58,128 bases of DNA, taken from Oscillospiraceae bacterium (GTDB taxonomy: Bacteria; Bacillota; Clostridia; Oscillospirales; Oscillospiraceae). Where the stretch lies: assembly GCA_902765595.1 (NCBI GenBank), contig CACXAQ010000005.1, positions 1 through 58,128 on the forward strand, given 5' to 3'. The translations under genes were made by a program, and so were the position numbers. How positions within the stretch are numbered: the first letter of the stretch is position 1; every line of letters starts with the position of its first letter. The notes under the pieces are model-generated. The model saw nothing but the letters and a program-made list of their open reading frames with translations, did no database searches and was not told the origin of the DNA. Of this stretch, positions 32,351 to 40,805 are shown in pieces.

Positions 32351-32886
32351 CGAAACAGTATATTTTCGCAGGCTTCGGCGGTCAGGGCATGCTCCTGATC
32401 GGCAAGTTCCTGGCCATGGCCAGCATGCTGGAAGGCAAGCACGTCTCCTGGCTGCCCTCCTACGGCCCTGAGATGCGCGGCGGCACGGCCAACTGCTCTG
32501 TCACCGTCAGCGACGAGCCGGTCGCTTCCCCCATGGTGGAGAAGGCCGACGCCATCATCGCCATGAACCGTCCCTCCCTGGACAAGTTCGAGAGCCATGT
32601 GAAGCCCGGCGGTGTGCTGGTCATCAACAGCTCCATCATCGACCGCAAGGCCGAGCGTGACGACATCACCGTCGTCTACTGCGACGCCAACAAGATCGCA
32701 GAAGCCGTGGGCAACCCCAAGGGCGCCAACGTCGCCATCCTGGGCGCTCTCATGGCCAAGGATCCCGCCTGCTCCATCGAGAGCATGGTCGAGGCCATCC
32801 GCATCGAGCTGGGCGAGCGCAAGGCCCGCTTCCTGGAAGGCAACAAGAAGGCCCTCATGGCCGGCATCGAGGAAGCCAACAAGTAA
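32347..32886 (+). CDS. 2-oxoacid:ferredoxin oxidoreductase gamma subunit
   Basis: 179 residues of the POR gamma domain: AGFGGQGMLLIGKFLA at the start, SWLPSYGPEMRGGTANCSV, and VVYCDANKIAEAVGNPKGAN. It completes the alpha-beta-gamma-delta enzyme. The ATGA overlap with the beta gene suggests coupled translation. A strong terminator follows. Confidence 0.93.
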   Translation: MTKQYIFAGFGGQGMLLIGKFLAMASMLEGKHVSWLPSYGPEMRGGTANCSVTVSDEPVASPMVEKADAIIAMNRPSLDKFESHVKPGGVLVINSSIIDRKAERDDITVVYCDANKIAEAVGNPKGANVAILGALMAKDPACSIESMVEAIRIELGERKARFLEGNKKALMAGIEEANK

Positions 32887-32905
32887 GCGTTCCGTATTCC
32901 CGAAA

Positions 32906-32936
32906 GGACGCAGGCGCCTGCCTGCGTCCTTTTTCT
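32906..32936 (+). terminator. Terminator of the 2-oxoacid oxidoreductase operon
   Basis: GGACGCAGGC and its complement form a 10-bp stem with a GCCT loop, followed by a T run. Confidence 0.92.
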
Positions 32937-32944
32937 GTTCCCTG

Positions 32945-32973
32945 TTGCTTTTTTTCTGCGCAAGGGGTATAAT
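32945..32973 (+). promoter_or_regulatory. Sigma-A promoter of the glycosyltransferase gene
   Basis: TTGCTT and consensus TATAAT with a 17-base spacer, about 50 bases before the ATG. Confidence 0.78.
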
Positions 32974-33021
32974 CCCGAATGAAACACATTCCCGCCCCCG
33001 CGGGTCCCAGTGGAGGATCTC

Positions 33022-34383
33022 ATGGACAATCTGAACGTCTGCCTTATCAACGATTCCTTCCCCCCCGTCATCGACGGGGTGGCCACGGCCGTATGCAACT
33101 ACGCCCGGATCATCACCGAAAAGCACGGCCGCGCCGCCGTGTTCACGCCCTATTACCCGGATGCGGACGACAGCCAATATGCCTTCCCGGTGTACCGCTA
33201 CCCCAGCCTGGACCTGTCCAAACAGGTGGGCTATCGGGCGGGGATCCCCTTCTCCCCCAAGCTCATGGGCACCGTGAAGGACGCCGGCTTTGACATCATC
33301 CACAGCCACTGTCCCGTCTCCTCCACCCTGCTGGCCCGCTCCCTGCGGGAGACGCTGGACGTGCCGGTGGTGATGACCTATCACACCAAGTTCGATATCG
33401 ACATCGCCAACGCCGTCCAGGGAAAGCTGGTGCAGGCGGAGATGATCCAGCTGCTGGTCAAGAACATCGACGCCTGCGACGAGGTCTGGACCGTCAGCCG
33501 TGGCGCGGGAGAGAACCTGCGGAGCCTGGGCTTTGACAAGCCCTACGTCATCATGCCCAACGGCGTGGACTTTCCAAAAGGCCGGGTTTCCGAGGAACTG
33601 GTGCAGGAGGTCACGGGCGGGCTGGATCTGCCGGCGGGCGTGCCGGTGCTGCTGTTCGTGGGCCGCATGATGTGGTACAAGGGCATCCGGATCATCCTGG
33701 ATGCGCTGAAGACGCTGGACGATGAAGGCCGGGTCTTTCGCATGGTCTTTGTGGGCGGCGGCGGCGACGCGGCGGAGATCCACGCCTATGCCGAAGAGCT
33801 GTCTCTGATGGACAAGGTGTTTTTCGTGGAGCCCATCCGGGACCGTGACCGGATCCGCGCCTGGTACTGCCGGGCGGATCTGTTCCTCTTCCCCTCCACC
33901 TTTGACACCAACGGCCTGGTGGTCCGGGAGGCGGCGGCCTGCGCGCTGCCAAGCGTCCTGGTGCGGGGCAGCTGCGCCGCGGAGGATTCCACCGACGGCG
34001 TGACCAGCTTTCTCATAGAGGAAAACGCGCAGTCCATGGCGGCCATGCTGCGCCGGCTGCTGACGGAGCCGGAATGCATCCGCCGGGTGGGCGAGGCCGC
34101 CCAGCAGGACCTGTATCTCTCCTGGGAGGACGCGGTGGACAATGCCTGCCGCGGCTACGCTGCGGTGATCGAAAACTACCGCAGCGGACGCTACCCCCGG
34201 CATGACACGCCCACGGACGAGATCATCCACCGGCTGACGAAAGCCATGGAGTGGGTCGACCAGGCGGAGCTCCTGCGGGACCTGCGGGAGCCGCCCCGAA
34301 GCAGCGAGGAGCTGCTTGCCCTCCTGCGGCGCAGGCGGGACCAGCTGGGCCAATCCTTCCACCGGCCGGACCGCTTTCTGTAA
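33022..34383 (+). CDS. Glycosyltransferase family 4
   Basis: Transfers a sugar from a nucleotide donor to a lipid or saccharide acceptor. The ATG at 33022 follows TGGAGG by 7 bases; a GTG four codons earlier overlaps this site. The 453 residues have both GT-B halves: the acceptor half opens with NDSFPPVIDGVATAVCNYAR and includes HSHCPVSS, and the donor half has LLFVGRMMWYKGIRIILDAL and the EX7E-type FDTNGLVVREAAACALP. It resembles diacylglycerol glucosyltransferases and PimB-like enzymes, but the acceptor is unknown. It stands alone. Confidence 0.88.
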   Translation: MDNLNVCLINDSFPPVIDGVATAVCNYARIITEKHGRAAVFTPYYPDADDSQYAFPVYRYPSLDLSKQVGYRAGIPFSPKLMGTVKDAGFDIIHSHCPVSSTLLARSLRETLDVPVVMTYHTKFDIDIANAVQGKLVQAEMIQLLVKNIDACDEVWTVSRGAGENLRSLGFDKPYVIMPNGVDFPKGRVSEELVQEVTGGLDLPAGVPVLLFVGRMMWYKGIRIILDALKTLDDEGRVFRMVFVGGGGDAAEIHAYAEELSLMDKVFFVEPIRDRDRIRAWYCRADLFLFPSTFDTNGLVVREAAACALPSVLVRGSCAAEDSTDGVTSFLIEENAQSMAAMLRRLLTEPECIRRVGEAAQQDLYLSWEDAVDNACRGYAAVIENYRSGRYPRHDTPTDEIIHRLTKAMEWVDQAELLRDLREPPRSSEELLALLRRRRDQLGQSFHRPDRFL

Positions 34384-34411
34384 GCGGGATCCGGCGTCCG
34401 GAAAAGACTTT

Positions 34412-34438
34412 GCCCGTGCCGCGAATTCCGGCACGGGC
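34412..34438. terminator. Bidirectional terminator between glycosyltransferase and spoIIID
   Basis: GCCCGTGCCG and its complement enclose a 7-base loop. T tracts on each side are modest. Confidence 0.6.
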
Positions 34439-34444
34439 ACTTTC

Positions 34445-34693
34445 CTATTCTCCCTTGTACTTGCGCCGGGTGGCAAGGCCGCCGCGGATGTGCCGCTCAG
34501 CCTTGTTCAGATCCAGCAGCTTCCGGACCTGGGCGTAGAGCCCCGGGTCTACCCGCCGCAGCCGCTCGGTCAGATCCTTATGGACCGTGGATTTGGAGAC
34601 CCCGAATCGGGCCGCAGCGGCTCGGACGGTGGCTTTGTTTTCCAGAATATAAGCGGCCAGCTCGCCGGCCCGCTCCTCGATACTGTAATACAC
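34445..34693 (-). CDS. spoIIID: Sporulation transcription factor SpoIIID
   Basis: A mother-cell DNA-binding regulator acting with sigma E and switching to sigma K genes. The GTG at 34693 with GGGGAG 7 bases upstream gives 82 residues, close to the usual ~85-95. The helix-turn-helix core reads ATVRAAAARFGVSKSTVHKD and continues LTERLRRVDPG, almost the family consensus. The C terminus ERHIRGGLATRRKYKGE is the conserved basic helix. A longer frame upstream would lack a ribosome site. Its presence marks the organism as a spore former. Confidence 0.95.
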   Translation of the reverse strand: MYYSIEERAGELAAYILENKATVRAAAARFGVSKSTVHKDLTERLRRVDPGLYAQVRKLLDLNKAERHIRGGLATRRKYKGE

Positions 34694-34739
34694 GCTACCA
34701 CTCCCCGTGCGCGGCGGACAGCCGCGCAGCTTTGGAACA

Positions 34740-34768
34740 TCTATATGTTCCGCAGGCCGGGGATATGT
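34740..34768 (-). promoter_or_regulatory. Candidate sigma-E promoter of spoIIID
   Basis: CATATC and CATATAGA, 14 bases apart on the - strand, resemble the sigma-E -35 and -10 boxes. They lie about 45 bases before the GTG start. The -10 overlaps the inverted repeat GGAACAT-n4-ATGTTCC (34734-34751). Confidence 0.45.
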
Positions 34769-34797
34769 CCCCCTGGCCACCCCGCTGGAGAAAAGGG

Positions 34798-34832
34798 ACA
34801 CGCCCCGCGTCGGACCGGGACGCGGGGCGTGT
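34798..34832 (-). other. Strong hairpin between a promoter and spoIIID: attenuator or short RNA end
   Basis: ACACGCCCCGCGTC and its complement form a 14-bp stem with a 7-base loop. On the - strand it is followed by a TTTT tract. With the promoter at 34874-34902 it would end a transcript of about 70 nt or control read-through. Confidence 0.5.
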
Positions 34833-34873
34833 GAGAGAGGGTGTTGAGAGAGATTGACATCTGATCTGCGGAC

Positions 34874-34902
34874 AGTGTAGCATGGCGCGAGCTGTCCCGC
34901 AA
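34874..34902 (-). promoter_or_regulatory. Candidate sigma-A promoter pointing to the spoIIID leader
   Basis: TTGCGG, 17 bases, TACACT on the - strand. It faces the hairpin at 34798-34832 and is divergent from the FRG gene promoter. Confidence 0.5.
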
Positions 34903-34936
34903 GCCCCCGGGGGGGATAAAAATCCTATCATTGCGC

Positions 34937-34965
34937 TTGAAGCGCGGGCGAAAATGTGGGATAAT
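34937..34965 (+). promoter_or_regulatory. Promoter of the FRG-domain gene
   Basis: TTGAAG, 17 bases, GATAAT, about 40 bases before the ATG. Confidence 0.72.
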
Positions 34966-35006
34966 ACGAGAAAGAGTTCGTACCGCCGTGCTAAAGGAGG
35001 CCGCCC

Positions 35007-35813
35007 ATGATCCAAGAAGTTCGCATTACCACCCTGGAAGAGCTGATGCCCCTGCTCTCGGAGCAGGAATATCGCCCGGACCTGCGCCGCAGCCGCAGTC
35101 CCTACGTCTACCGGGGGATGACCAACGCCTCTTTTCAGATGGTCACCAGCCTGCGCCGCAACTGCAAGGAGCTGCAGCGGACCCTGGAGCCGGCGATCCT
35201 GAAAAACTTCGCCAAATACGCGGTGATCGAGGACCCCAGCATCGCTCAGTCCGTTTGGCGGCAGATGATCCTGGGCCAGCACCACGGTCTCCCCACCCGG
35301 CTGTTGGACTGGACCCAATCGGCCCTGGTGGCGCTCCACTTCGCCGTCAGCGAGGAGGACCTGGGGCACATGGAAAACCACGACTGCATGGTCTGGCGCA
35401 TCGACATGCGGGAGGTGCACTCCCTCCTGCCGGAACCCTATCAGCAGGTGATGCAGCAGTATCAGGCGGAGGTCTTCTCTGTGGACATGCTGGGCCAGGT
35501 AGCCCGGAGTCTGGAGCAGTACGACCGGGACCTGGGCGACCGGGGCATGGTGGTGCTGGAGCCTCCATCCATCAACGCCCGCATCGTCAATCAGTACTCC
35601 TTCTTTTCCGTCATCCCCATGGATATGGAGAATGTGGAGGACTTTCTCGACCGTCACACCGGACACACGGTGAAATACGTCATCGACCGGAAGCTGCGCT
35701 GGCGGGTCCGGGACATGCTGGACCAGCTCAACATGTCCGAGCGCATCGTCTACCCCGGGCTGGACGGCCTGTCCCGGTGGATCGCCCGCCACTATTATGT
35801 AAAAGACAGCTGA
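35007..35813 (+). CDS. FRG domain-containing protein
   Basis: 268 residues with the FRG signatures: YVYRGMTNASFQMVTSL near residue 35, then GQHHGLPTRLLDWTQSALVA near 95, followed by ALHFAV. The FRG domain is named for its conserved Phe/Tyr-Arg-Gly, and its activity is not settled. It occurs in phage-linked, toxin-like and stress genes. The AAAGGAGG ribosome site precedes the ATG. It is a single gene with its own promoter and terminator. Confidence 0.88.
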   Translation: MIQEVRITTLEELMPLLSEQEYRPDLRRSRSPYVYRGMTNASFQMVTSLRRNCKELQRTLEPAILKNFAKYAVIEDPSIAQSVWRQMILGQHHGLPTRLLDWTQSALVALHFAVSEEDLGHMENHDCMVWRIDMREVHSLLPEPYQQVMQQYQAEVFSVDMLGQVARSLEQYDRDLGDRGMVVLEPPSINARIVNQYSFFSVIPMDMENVEDFLDRHTGHTVKYVIDRKLRWRVRDMLDQLNMSERIVYPGLDGLSRWIARHYYVKDS

Positions 35814-35830
35814 TCCCGTTCAAAGCACAA

Positions 35831-35871
35831 AAAGCCCCGTACCCTGTCTCATCTGCAGGGTACGGGGCTTT
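35831..35871. terminator. Bidirectional terminator
   Basis: AAAGCCCCGTACCCTG and its exact complement form a 16-bp stem with a 9-base loop between convergent genes. Confidence 0.92.
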
Positions 35872-35880
35872 CAGCTATCT

Positions 35881-36756
35881 TCAGGATTTCAGGAAGTTCT
35901 CAAACTCCGCGGGGCTGAGCTGCGCCTGGCAGACGGCGTTGTCCGCAGGGTCCCAATAGTACAGCAGGCCGTCAAGGATGCACACCGGCACCTCTTCCAC
36001 GCCGGTCTCGCCCTTGATCTGCAGTCTCCACGCGGCTTCCTCCTCCAGTTCCTCCCGGGTCATGGAGGCCGTTTCCCCGCCAAGCAGCTGCCGCAGCAGG
36101 GTCCGATCCATCCACTCGGAATAATCATAGACCTGCGCTGCGGCTTCATCCGCAGCAGTCGTCGCGGTCGTTCCTTCCACTTGGGCGGCATCGTTGTCCG
36201 CAGGCATTTCCGCCTTGGGCTCCTTCACAAGTGCGTCCTCAAACAGCGCGGCCTCCGACATTACGGCTTCCGCAGGCGCCTCTTCCGCGATCACATCTTC
36301 CTCAAGCGCTGCCGCTTCCGGGGCGGGAAGGGCTTCCTGGGTGCCAAAGGCCCGGGCGGGCTCCTCGGCGATCATTTCCGCTTCTTGTGCCGCCATCTTG
36401 GGATAGGCCGCCGCGGATAGCCTACCGCGAAGCTGGGGGGACACCCCCAGGGAAACGCCGACGATCACAGCCAGGCAGGCCGCCGCGGCCAGAATGCCGC
36501 GCAGGGCGGTAGGGATCCGGTTTTTCCTGCGGATCTCTTCCCGGCGGATCTCCGCCATCACGTTCTCCCGCAGGTCCAGGGGTACCTCCTCCAGATCCTC
36601 CCCGATCTGTCGGGAAAGGGCGGAAAAGGCGCTGTACAGCGCGGCGCAGTCCTCGCAGGTACGAATATGCTCTTCCAGGGCGGCTTTCCGGCGGTTGGGC
36701 AGCTCTTCATCCACCATCCGGCTGATCAGCTCCTGGTATTCTTCACAACGGCTCAT
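35881..36756 (-). CDS. Anti-sigma factor with zinc-finger domain
   Basis: The first ~45 residues form a ZAS-type zinc domain: HIRTCEDCAALYSAF carries the HxxxCxxC motif. One membrane helix follows at about residue 88 (GILAAAACLAVIVGVSLGV), then a long Ala/Glu-rich extracellular linker, then a small C-terminal domain containing CILDGLLYYWDPAD. It should hold the ECF sigma factor inactive until an envelope signal arrives. The ATGA overlap with the sigma gene is the usual pairing. 291 residues. Confidence 0.88.
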   Translation of the reverse strand: MSRCEEYQELISRMVDEELPNRRKAALEEHIRTCEDCAALYSAFSALSRQIGEDLEEVPLDLRENVMAEIRREEIRRKNRIPTALRGILAAAACLAVIVGVSLGVSPQLRGRLSAAAYPKMAAQEAEMIAEEPARAFGTQEALPAPEAAALEEDVIAEEAPAEAVMSEAALFEDALVKEPKAEMPADNDAAQVEGTTATTAADEAAAQVYDYSEWMDRTLLRQLLGGETASMTREELEEEAAWRLQIKGETGVEEVPVCILDGLLYYWDPADNAVCQAQLSPAEFENFLKS

Positions 36757-37373
36757 GGCACATCACTTCCTCTCGATTTGCTTGACGAGATGGAATCGGG
36801 AATGTTCCCGTCTTTCAGCAAAAAGGCGCAAAGTTTTTTTCGCGCCCGGAAGATCCGGGATTTCACCGTCCCGGCCTCCAGCCCCATGGCCTCGCCGATC
36901 TCCTCATAGCTCAGTCCCTGGATCTCCCGCAGCAGCAGGATCTGCCGCTGCTCGTCGGGGAGCTGCTGCAATCCCGCCCGCACGGCCTCCCGGGTCATCT
37001 TCCGCTCCAGCAGCGCCTCGGGCGACTGGCTTTCGTCGGCGATGTCCAGCTGTATGTTTTCTCCCTCGTCATCCTCCACCGTCAGGGAGGAGCTGGGCCG
37101 GCGGCCCTGCCGGCGCTTGAAGTCCAGGCAGACGTTGGAGACGATCCGGTACAGCCAGCTGGAAAACTTGCTGTCCCCCCGGAAGGAGGACAGGGAACTG
37201 TAGGCCTTGAGGAAAGCCTCCTGGGTCATGTCCTGGGCATCCTCCCGGTTGCCGGTCATCTGCAGGGCCACGTTGAACACGTTTTTCTCGTAGGCTGCCA
37301 CCAGCGCTTCGAAAGCGTCCGTATCGCCGCGCTGCACGCGGCGGATGACGGCCAACTCCTGCTCTCTTGTCAA
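36753..37373 (-). CDS. ECF-family RNA polymerase sigma factor
   Basis: 206 residues. Region 2 reads YEKNVFNVALQMTGNREDAQ and DMTQEAFLKAYSSLSSFRGD. Region 4 reads LPDEQRQILLLREIQGLSYE, then EIGEAMGLEAGTVKSRIFRA. The linker is acidic (ENIQLDIADESQSPEAL). It is a SigW-like extracytoplasmic-function factor directing a cell-envelope or stress regulon. It is translated with the anti-sigma gene and lies 13 bases after dusB in the same run. Confidence 0.93.
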   Translation of the reverse strand: MTREQELAVIRRVQRGDTDAFEALVAAYEKNVFNVALQMTGNREDAQDMTQEAFLKAYSSLSSFRGDSKFSSWLYRIVSNVCLDFKRRQGRRPSSSLTVEDDEGENIQLDIADESQSPEALLERKMTREAVRAGLQQLPDEQRQILLLREIQGLSYEEIGEAMGLEAGTVKSRIFRARKKLCAFLLKDGNIPDSISSSKSRGSDVP

Positions 37374-37386
37374 GCGATCACTTCCT

Positions 37387-38370
37387 CTATCTCAGATCTC
37401 TCTTGATTTCCTTTGCGATCCTGCGAATATCCTCCAGGGTCTCCACCTGGGTCAGGGCCCGGCGATAGATCCCCGCGTGGGCCACCCCGTGGAGGTACCA
37501 GGGCAGATGGTGCCGGGCCTCCAGACAGGCGATGCGCTCCCCGGAAAAGGCGGCCAGGCTTTCGATCTGCCCGACTGCGGCGTCGATCCGCTCCGCCAAA
37601 GGCGGCGGCGCCGGGATGGGCTCGCCGGCGATGGCGGCCATGGCCTCCCGGAAGAGCCAGGGATTGCCGAAGGCGCCCCGGCCGATCATGCACAGGTCCG
37701 CCCCGGTGTAGCGCAGGATATGGGCCGCGTCCTTGCCGGTGAACACGTCGCCGTTTGCGATGACGGGGATGTGCGCCGCGGCCTTGACCTCCCGGATGAT
37801 GTCCCAGTCGGCCTTCCCGGCGTACATCTGCACCCGGGTGCGGCCGTGGACCGCCAGGGCGTCCGCCCCGGCCTGCTCCAAGGTTTTGGCAAAGTCCACG
37901 GCGTTCACGCAGCCGCCGTCCCAGCCCTTGCGGAATTTCACCGTCACGGGGACGGAGACCGCCGCCTTTACGGCCTCCACGATCCGGCCTGCCAGCTCCG
38001 GGTGGCGCATCAGGGCCGAGCCGTCGCCGGATTTGACGATCTTCCCCACGGGGCAGCCCATATTGATGTCCAGCATGTCCGCCCCCGAGAGCTCCAGCGC
38101 CAGTCCCGCCGCCTCCGCCATGACCTCCGGCTCGTGGCCGAAGATCTGCACGGCGCAGGGATGCTCGTCCTCCGGCAGGTACAGCAGCGACCTGGTCTTT
38201 TCGTCCTTATAGACCAGAGCCTTGGCCGAGACCATCTCCGTGGTGGTCAGGGCCGCCCCCTGCGCCCGGCAGAGGGCGCGAAAGGCAAAGTCCGTTACCC
38301 CGGCCATGGGGGCCAGGGTCACCCGGCCCTGCAGCTCTATGTTTCCGATATGGATCCTCTTATCGTCCAA
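37387..38370 (-). CDS. dusB: tRNA-dihydrouridine synthase
   Basis: Reduces uridine to dihydrouridine in the D-loop of tRNA using FMN and NADPH. 327 residues with the DusB set: RVTLAPMAGVTDFAFRALC at the start, QIFGHEPEVM, MLDINMGCPVGKIVKSGDGS with the catalytic Cys, and MIGRGAFGNPWLF near the end of the barrel. A short helical C-terminal domain follows, as expected. It lies 12 bases after xth. Confidence 0.95.
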   Translation of the reverse strand: MDDKRIHIGNIELQGRVTLAPMAGVTDFAFRALCRAQGAALTTTEMVSAKALVYKDEKTRSLLYLPEDEHPCAVQIFGHEPEVMAEAAGLALELSGADMLDINMGCPVGKIVKSGDGSALMRHPELAGRIVEAVKAAVSVPVTVKFRKGWDGGCVNAVDFAKTLEQAGADALAVHGRTRVQMYAGKADWDIIREVKAAAHIPVIANGDVFTGKDAAHILRYTGADLCMIGRGAFGNPWLFREAMAAIAGEPIPAPPPLAERIDAAVGQIESLAAFSGERIACLEARHHLPWYLHGVAHAGIYRRALTQVETLEDIRRIAKEIKRDLR

Positions 38371-38382
38371 TGGTAAACCCCT

Positions 38383-39138
38383 TTACAGGCTGATGTCCAG
38401 GCCCACCGGGCAGTGGTCGCTGCCCATGACCTCCGGCAGGATATAGGCGTCCTTGATCTGCTCCCGGAGCCGGTCGGAGATCACGAAGTAGTCGATCCGC
38501 CAGCCCACGTTCCGCTGCCGCGCCGCCGCCCGATAGCTCCACCAGGAATAGGCGTCGGTCCGGTCGGGGTACAGATAGCGGAAGCTGTCGGTAAAGCCCG
38601 CTTCCAGAAGCTCGGTGAATTTGCCCCGCTCCTCATAGGAAAAGCCGGGGTTGCCGATGTTCTGCTTGGGGTTTTTCAGGTCGATCTCCTCATGGGCCAC
38701 GTTCATGTCGCCGCAGACGATCACCGGCTTCTGCTTGTCCAGCGCCTGCAGGTATGCGCGGAAGTCGTCCTCCCACTGCATCCGGTAGCTGAGCCGCTTC
38801 AGCTCGTCCTGGGCGTTGGGGGTGTAGACGCAGACCAGGAAAAAGTCCTCGTACTCCAGGGTCACGGCCCGGCCCTCCGTGTCGTGCTCGGGCAGGCCCA
38901 GGTTATAGCGCACCGAAAGGGGCGCATGTCGGGTAAAGACGGCGGTGCCGGAGTAGCCCTTTTTCTCGGCGTAGCTCCAATAGCTCTCGTAGCCGGGGAA
39001 ATCCAGCTCGATCTGCCCGGCCTGGAGCTTGGTCTCCTGCAGGCAGACAAAGTCCGCGTCAAAGCTCCAGAAGATCTCCTCAAAGCCCTTTTTCTGCACG
39101 GCCCGCAGGCCGTTGACGTTCCAGGATATGAATCTCAT
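38383..39138 (-). CDS. xth: Exodeoxyribonuclease III
   Basis: An AP endonuclease/3'-exonuclease for base excision repair. 251 residues from [15 protein letters not shown], including the metal ligand in [38 protein letters not shown] and the catalytic SDHCPVGLD at the end. GGGGAG lies 5 bases upstream of the ATG at 39138; an upstream Met lacks this site. It overlaps the trmB-GNAT gene by 4 bp. Confidence 0.95.
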   Translation of the reverse strand: MRFISWNVNGLRAVQKKGFEEIFWSFDADFVCLQETKLQAGQIELDFPGYESYWSYAEKKGYSGTAVFTRHAPLSVRYNLGLPEHDTEGRAVTLEYEDFFLVCVYTPNAQDELKRLSYRMQWEDDFRAYLQALDKQKPVIVCGDMNVAHEEIDLKNPKQNIGNPGFSYEERGKFTELLEAGFTDSFRYLYPDRTDAYSWWSYRAAARQRNVGWRIDYFVISDRLREQIKDAYILPEVMGSDHCPVGLDISL

Positions 39139-40364
39139 GGGTTCTCCCCTTCCCACAACTGCTGATACCGTTCTTTCGAGATCCGGAATCGGATCGCTCT
39201 CTCATCGGCTGAAACCGGCTGGAAGCCGTTCTTTTTCAGGACCCGCTGGCTCCTGCCGTTCTTCAGCAGGCTCTCCGCCGTCACAGTCTCCAATCCCAGC
39301 TCCGCAAAGCCCGCTTTCAGCGCCAGCCCGGTCGCCCGGGTGCCGTAGTCCCGGTTTTTCACGCTGTCGTTGATCAGGCAGATCTCCATTTCCGCACTCG
39401 CGTCAGCCGGGTCGATGTGCTTGAACCCCACTTCCCCGATCACGTCTCCGTTCAGAAGGATGGCGTAATACCTCCGGGTCTCCCCGGTGCGGCGGGCGGC
39501 AAAAAAGCGGTCCACTTCCGCCGGGTCGTAAACGTACGGGGTATAATCCGCAGGATTTTCAAACAGCTCGGGCGCCTGCACCAGGCTCCGGAAAAACGTG
39601 TGGCACAGGGGCAGCGTCTCCTCCTCCAGCCGGATCTCCGGCTGCTCCGACGCCGCGTTCCCCCGCGCGTCGGAGAGGGCCGCGTTGCGGAGCCGGGGCA
39701 CCGGGCCCGCGGCGGTGGTTTTGGTGTCGGCGGTCCTTGTGGCCGCCAGGCGGTTGATCTTCAGCCCCTCGGCCACAAATTTGGCCTCGTAATCGGTCAT
39801 GACCCCCACGGGGCCCGCGGCGTGCAGGTCGTGGGTCACCTCGGAGAGCGTCCATCTCTCAGCGGTGAACTGTTCCACAGACCAGTCGAAGAGGGGCCTG
39901 TTGTCGGTCTTGAAATGGATCTGGCCGCCCAGAGGCAGGGCGTCGGCATAAAGCCGCAGAAAGCCCGGCGCGGTGAGGCGAAACTTGGCGTCCCGGCTCT
40001 TGGGCCAGGGATCGCTGAAGTTCAGATAGATCCGGTCGATCTCGCCCGGGGCAAAGATCGAAGCCAGGTTCACCGCGTCAAAATCCATGAAGCGAACGTT
40101 GGAAAGGCCCATCTCCCTGGCCCGCTCCATAGCCAGGATCATGGCGTCCGGCACCTTTTCGATGGCGAGGAACAGGGCCTCCGGCGTCTGCTGCGCGGTC
40201 TCCACGGTGAAGCGGCCCTTGCCGCAGCCCAGCTCCACATACATCTTCTCGTAGCCGGGGAAGCTCTCCCGCCATCTCCCCCGCAGAGAGGCGGGGTCCT
40301 CAATCAGAAAACCGGCGCAGGCCTCCATCCGGGGGGCCAGATTGTGCCGCTTTCGCATTCTCAT
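39135..40364 (-). CDS. trmB: tRNA (guanine-N7)-methyltransferase fused to a GNAT acetyltransferase
   Basis: Residues 1-215 are TrmB, which makes m7G46 in tRNA: start [16 protein letters not shown] site [13 protein letters not shown], and the signature [17 protein letters not shown] linker follows, and from about residue 245 comes a GNAT acetyltransferase of the RimJ/RimL kind ([20 protein letters not shown], then [20 protein letters not shown] and [14 protein letters not shown]). The reading frame is continuous over 409 codons. TrmB alone is usually ~210-240 residues, so the fusion is a genuine oddity. The start at 40364 is chosen on the family N terminus; the ribosome site is weak. Confidence 0.9.
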   Translation of the reverse strand: MRMRKRHNLAPRMEACAGFLIEDPASLRGRWRESFPGYEKMYVELGCGKGRFTVETAQQTPEALFLAIEKVPDAMILAMERAREMGLSNVRFMDFDAVNLASIFAPGEIDRIYLNFSDPWPKSRDAKFRLTAPGFLRLYADALPLGGQIHFKTDNRPLFDWSVEQFTAERWTLSEVTHDLHAAGPVGVMTDYEAKFVAEGLKINRLAATRTADTKTTAAGPVPRLRNAALSDARGNAASEQPEIRLEEETLPLCHTFFRSLVQAPELFENPADYTPYVYDPAEVDRFFAARRTGETRRYYAILLNGDVIGEVGFKHIDPADASAEMEICLINDSVKNRDYGTRATGLALKAGFAELGLETVTAESLLKNGRSQRVLKKNGFQPVSADERAIRFRISKERYQQLWEGENP

Positions 40365-40424
40365 CTTGTGATCACACTCCAAATTACAGAATAACATATG
40401 CGACGGCAAACATCAAGAAATCTC

Positions 40425-40453
40425 TTGCAAGCGACGGCGGATTACGGTATAAT
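40425..40453 (+). promoter_or_regulatory. Strong promoter upstream of the tRNA-Pro locus
   Basis: TTGCAA, 17 bases, TATAAT. It reads toward the truncated and then the intact tRNA-Pro. Confidence 0.85.
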
Positions 40454-40521
40454 GCAGGGGCGTTCTGGGGCGAGAACACTTTTGGAAGACGTTCGTTCCG
40501 GGCGCAGAGCACTATAGGTAT

Positions 40522-40560
40522 CCGGGTGTAGCGCAGTTGGTAGCGCGGGTGGTTTGGGAG
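40522..40560 (+). pseudogene. 5' half of a tRNA-Pro gene
   Basis: CCGGGTGTAGCGCAGTTGG and the following bases give acceptor strand, D arm and anticodon loop (TTTGGGA, anticodon TGG). The 3' anticodon stem then fails to pair and no T arm or acceptor partner follows. It shares its first ~12 bases with the intact copy at 40730. Confidence 0.7.
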
Positions 40561-40729
40561 CTCCTACGGAAATCCAAACCGTTCGAGTAGAGAGGCAAAA
40601 AGCGCCGGAAGCACCGGAGAAACCGGCCCTTGCCAATCCGTTGCTTTTGACCCTGACCACATGACCGACCATAGACAGAAAAAACAGCGAAAAACAGGCC
40701 ATAAAACCACAGAAAAAACAGAAGAATAT

Positions 40730-40804
40730 CCGGGTGTAGCCCAGGGGTAGGGCGCTTGCCTTGGGAGCAAGAGGCCGCGCGTTCGAATCGCGCCACTCGG
40801 ACCA
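40730..40804 (+). tRNA. tRNA-Pro (UGG)
   Basis: A 75-base cloverleaf: acceptor CCGGGTG pairs with CACTCGG, the anticodon stem CTTGC/GCAAG holds loop CTTGGGA (anticodon TGG), and the T arm has GTTCGAAT with GCGCG/CGCGC-type stem. CCA is encoded at 40802-40804. The genomic island starts directly after it, so its 3' end is a probable attachment site. Confidence 0.92.
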
Positions 40805-40805
40805 T

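Noticed and set aside
30470-34476. Long - strand open frames opposite the 2-oxoacid oxidoreductase and glycosyltransferase genes
   Set aside because: Antisense of strongly conserved proteins with extreme codon bias; composition is typical of shadow frames.
40558-40730. A second complete tRNA between the promoter and the intact tRNA-Pro
   Set aside because: No T arm or acceptor 3' strand pairs with the 5' half; a GGTTTGG/CCAAACC stem there does not rebuild a cloverleaf.
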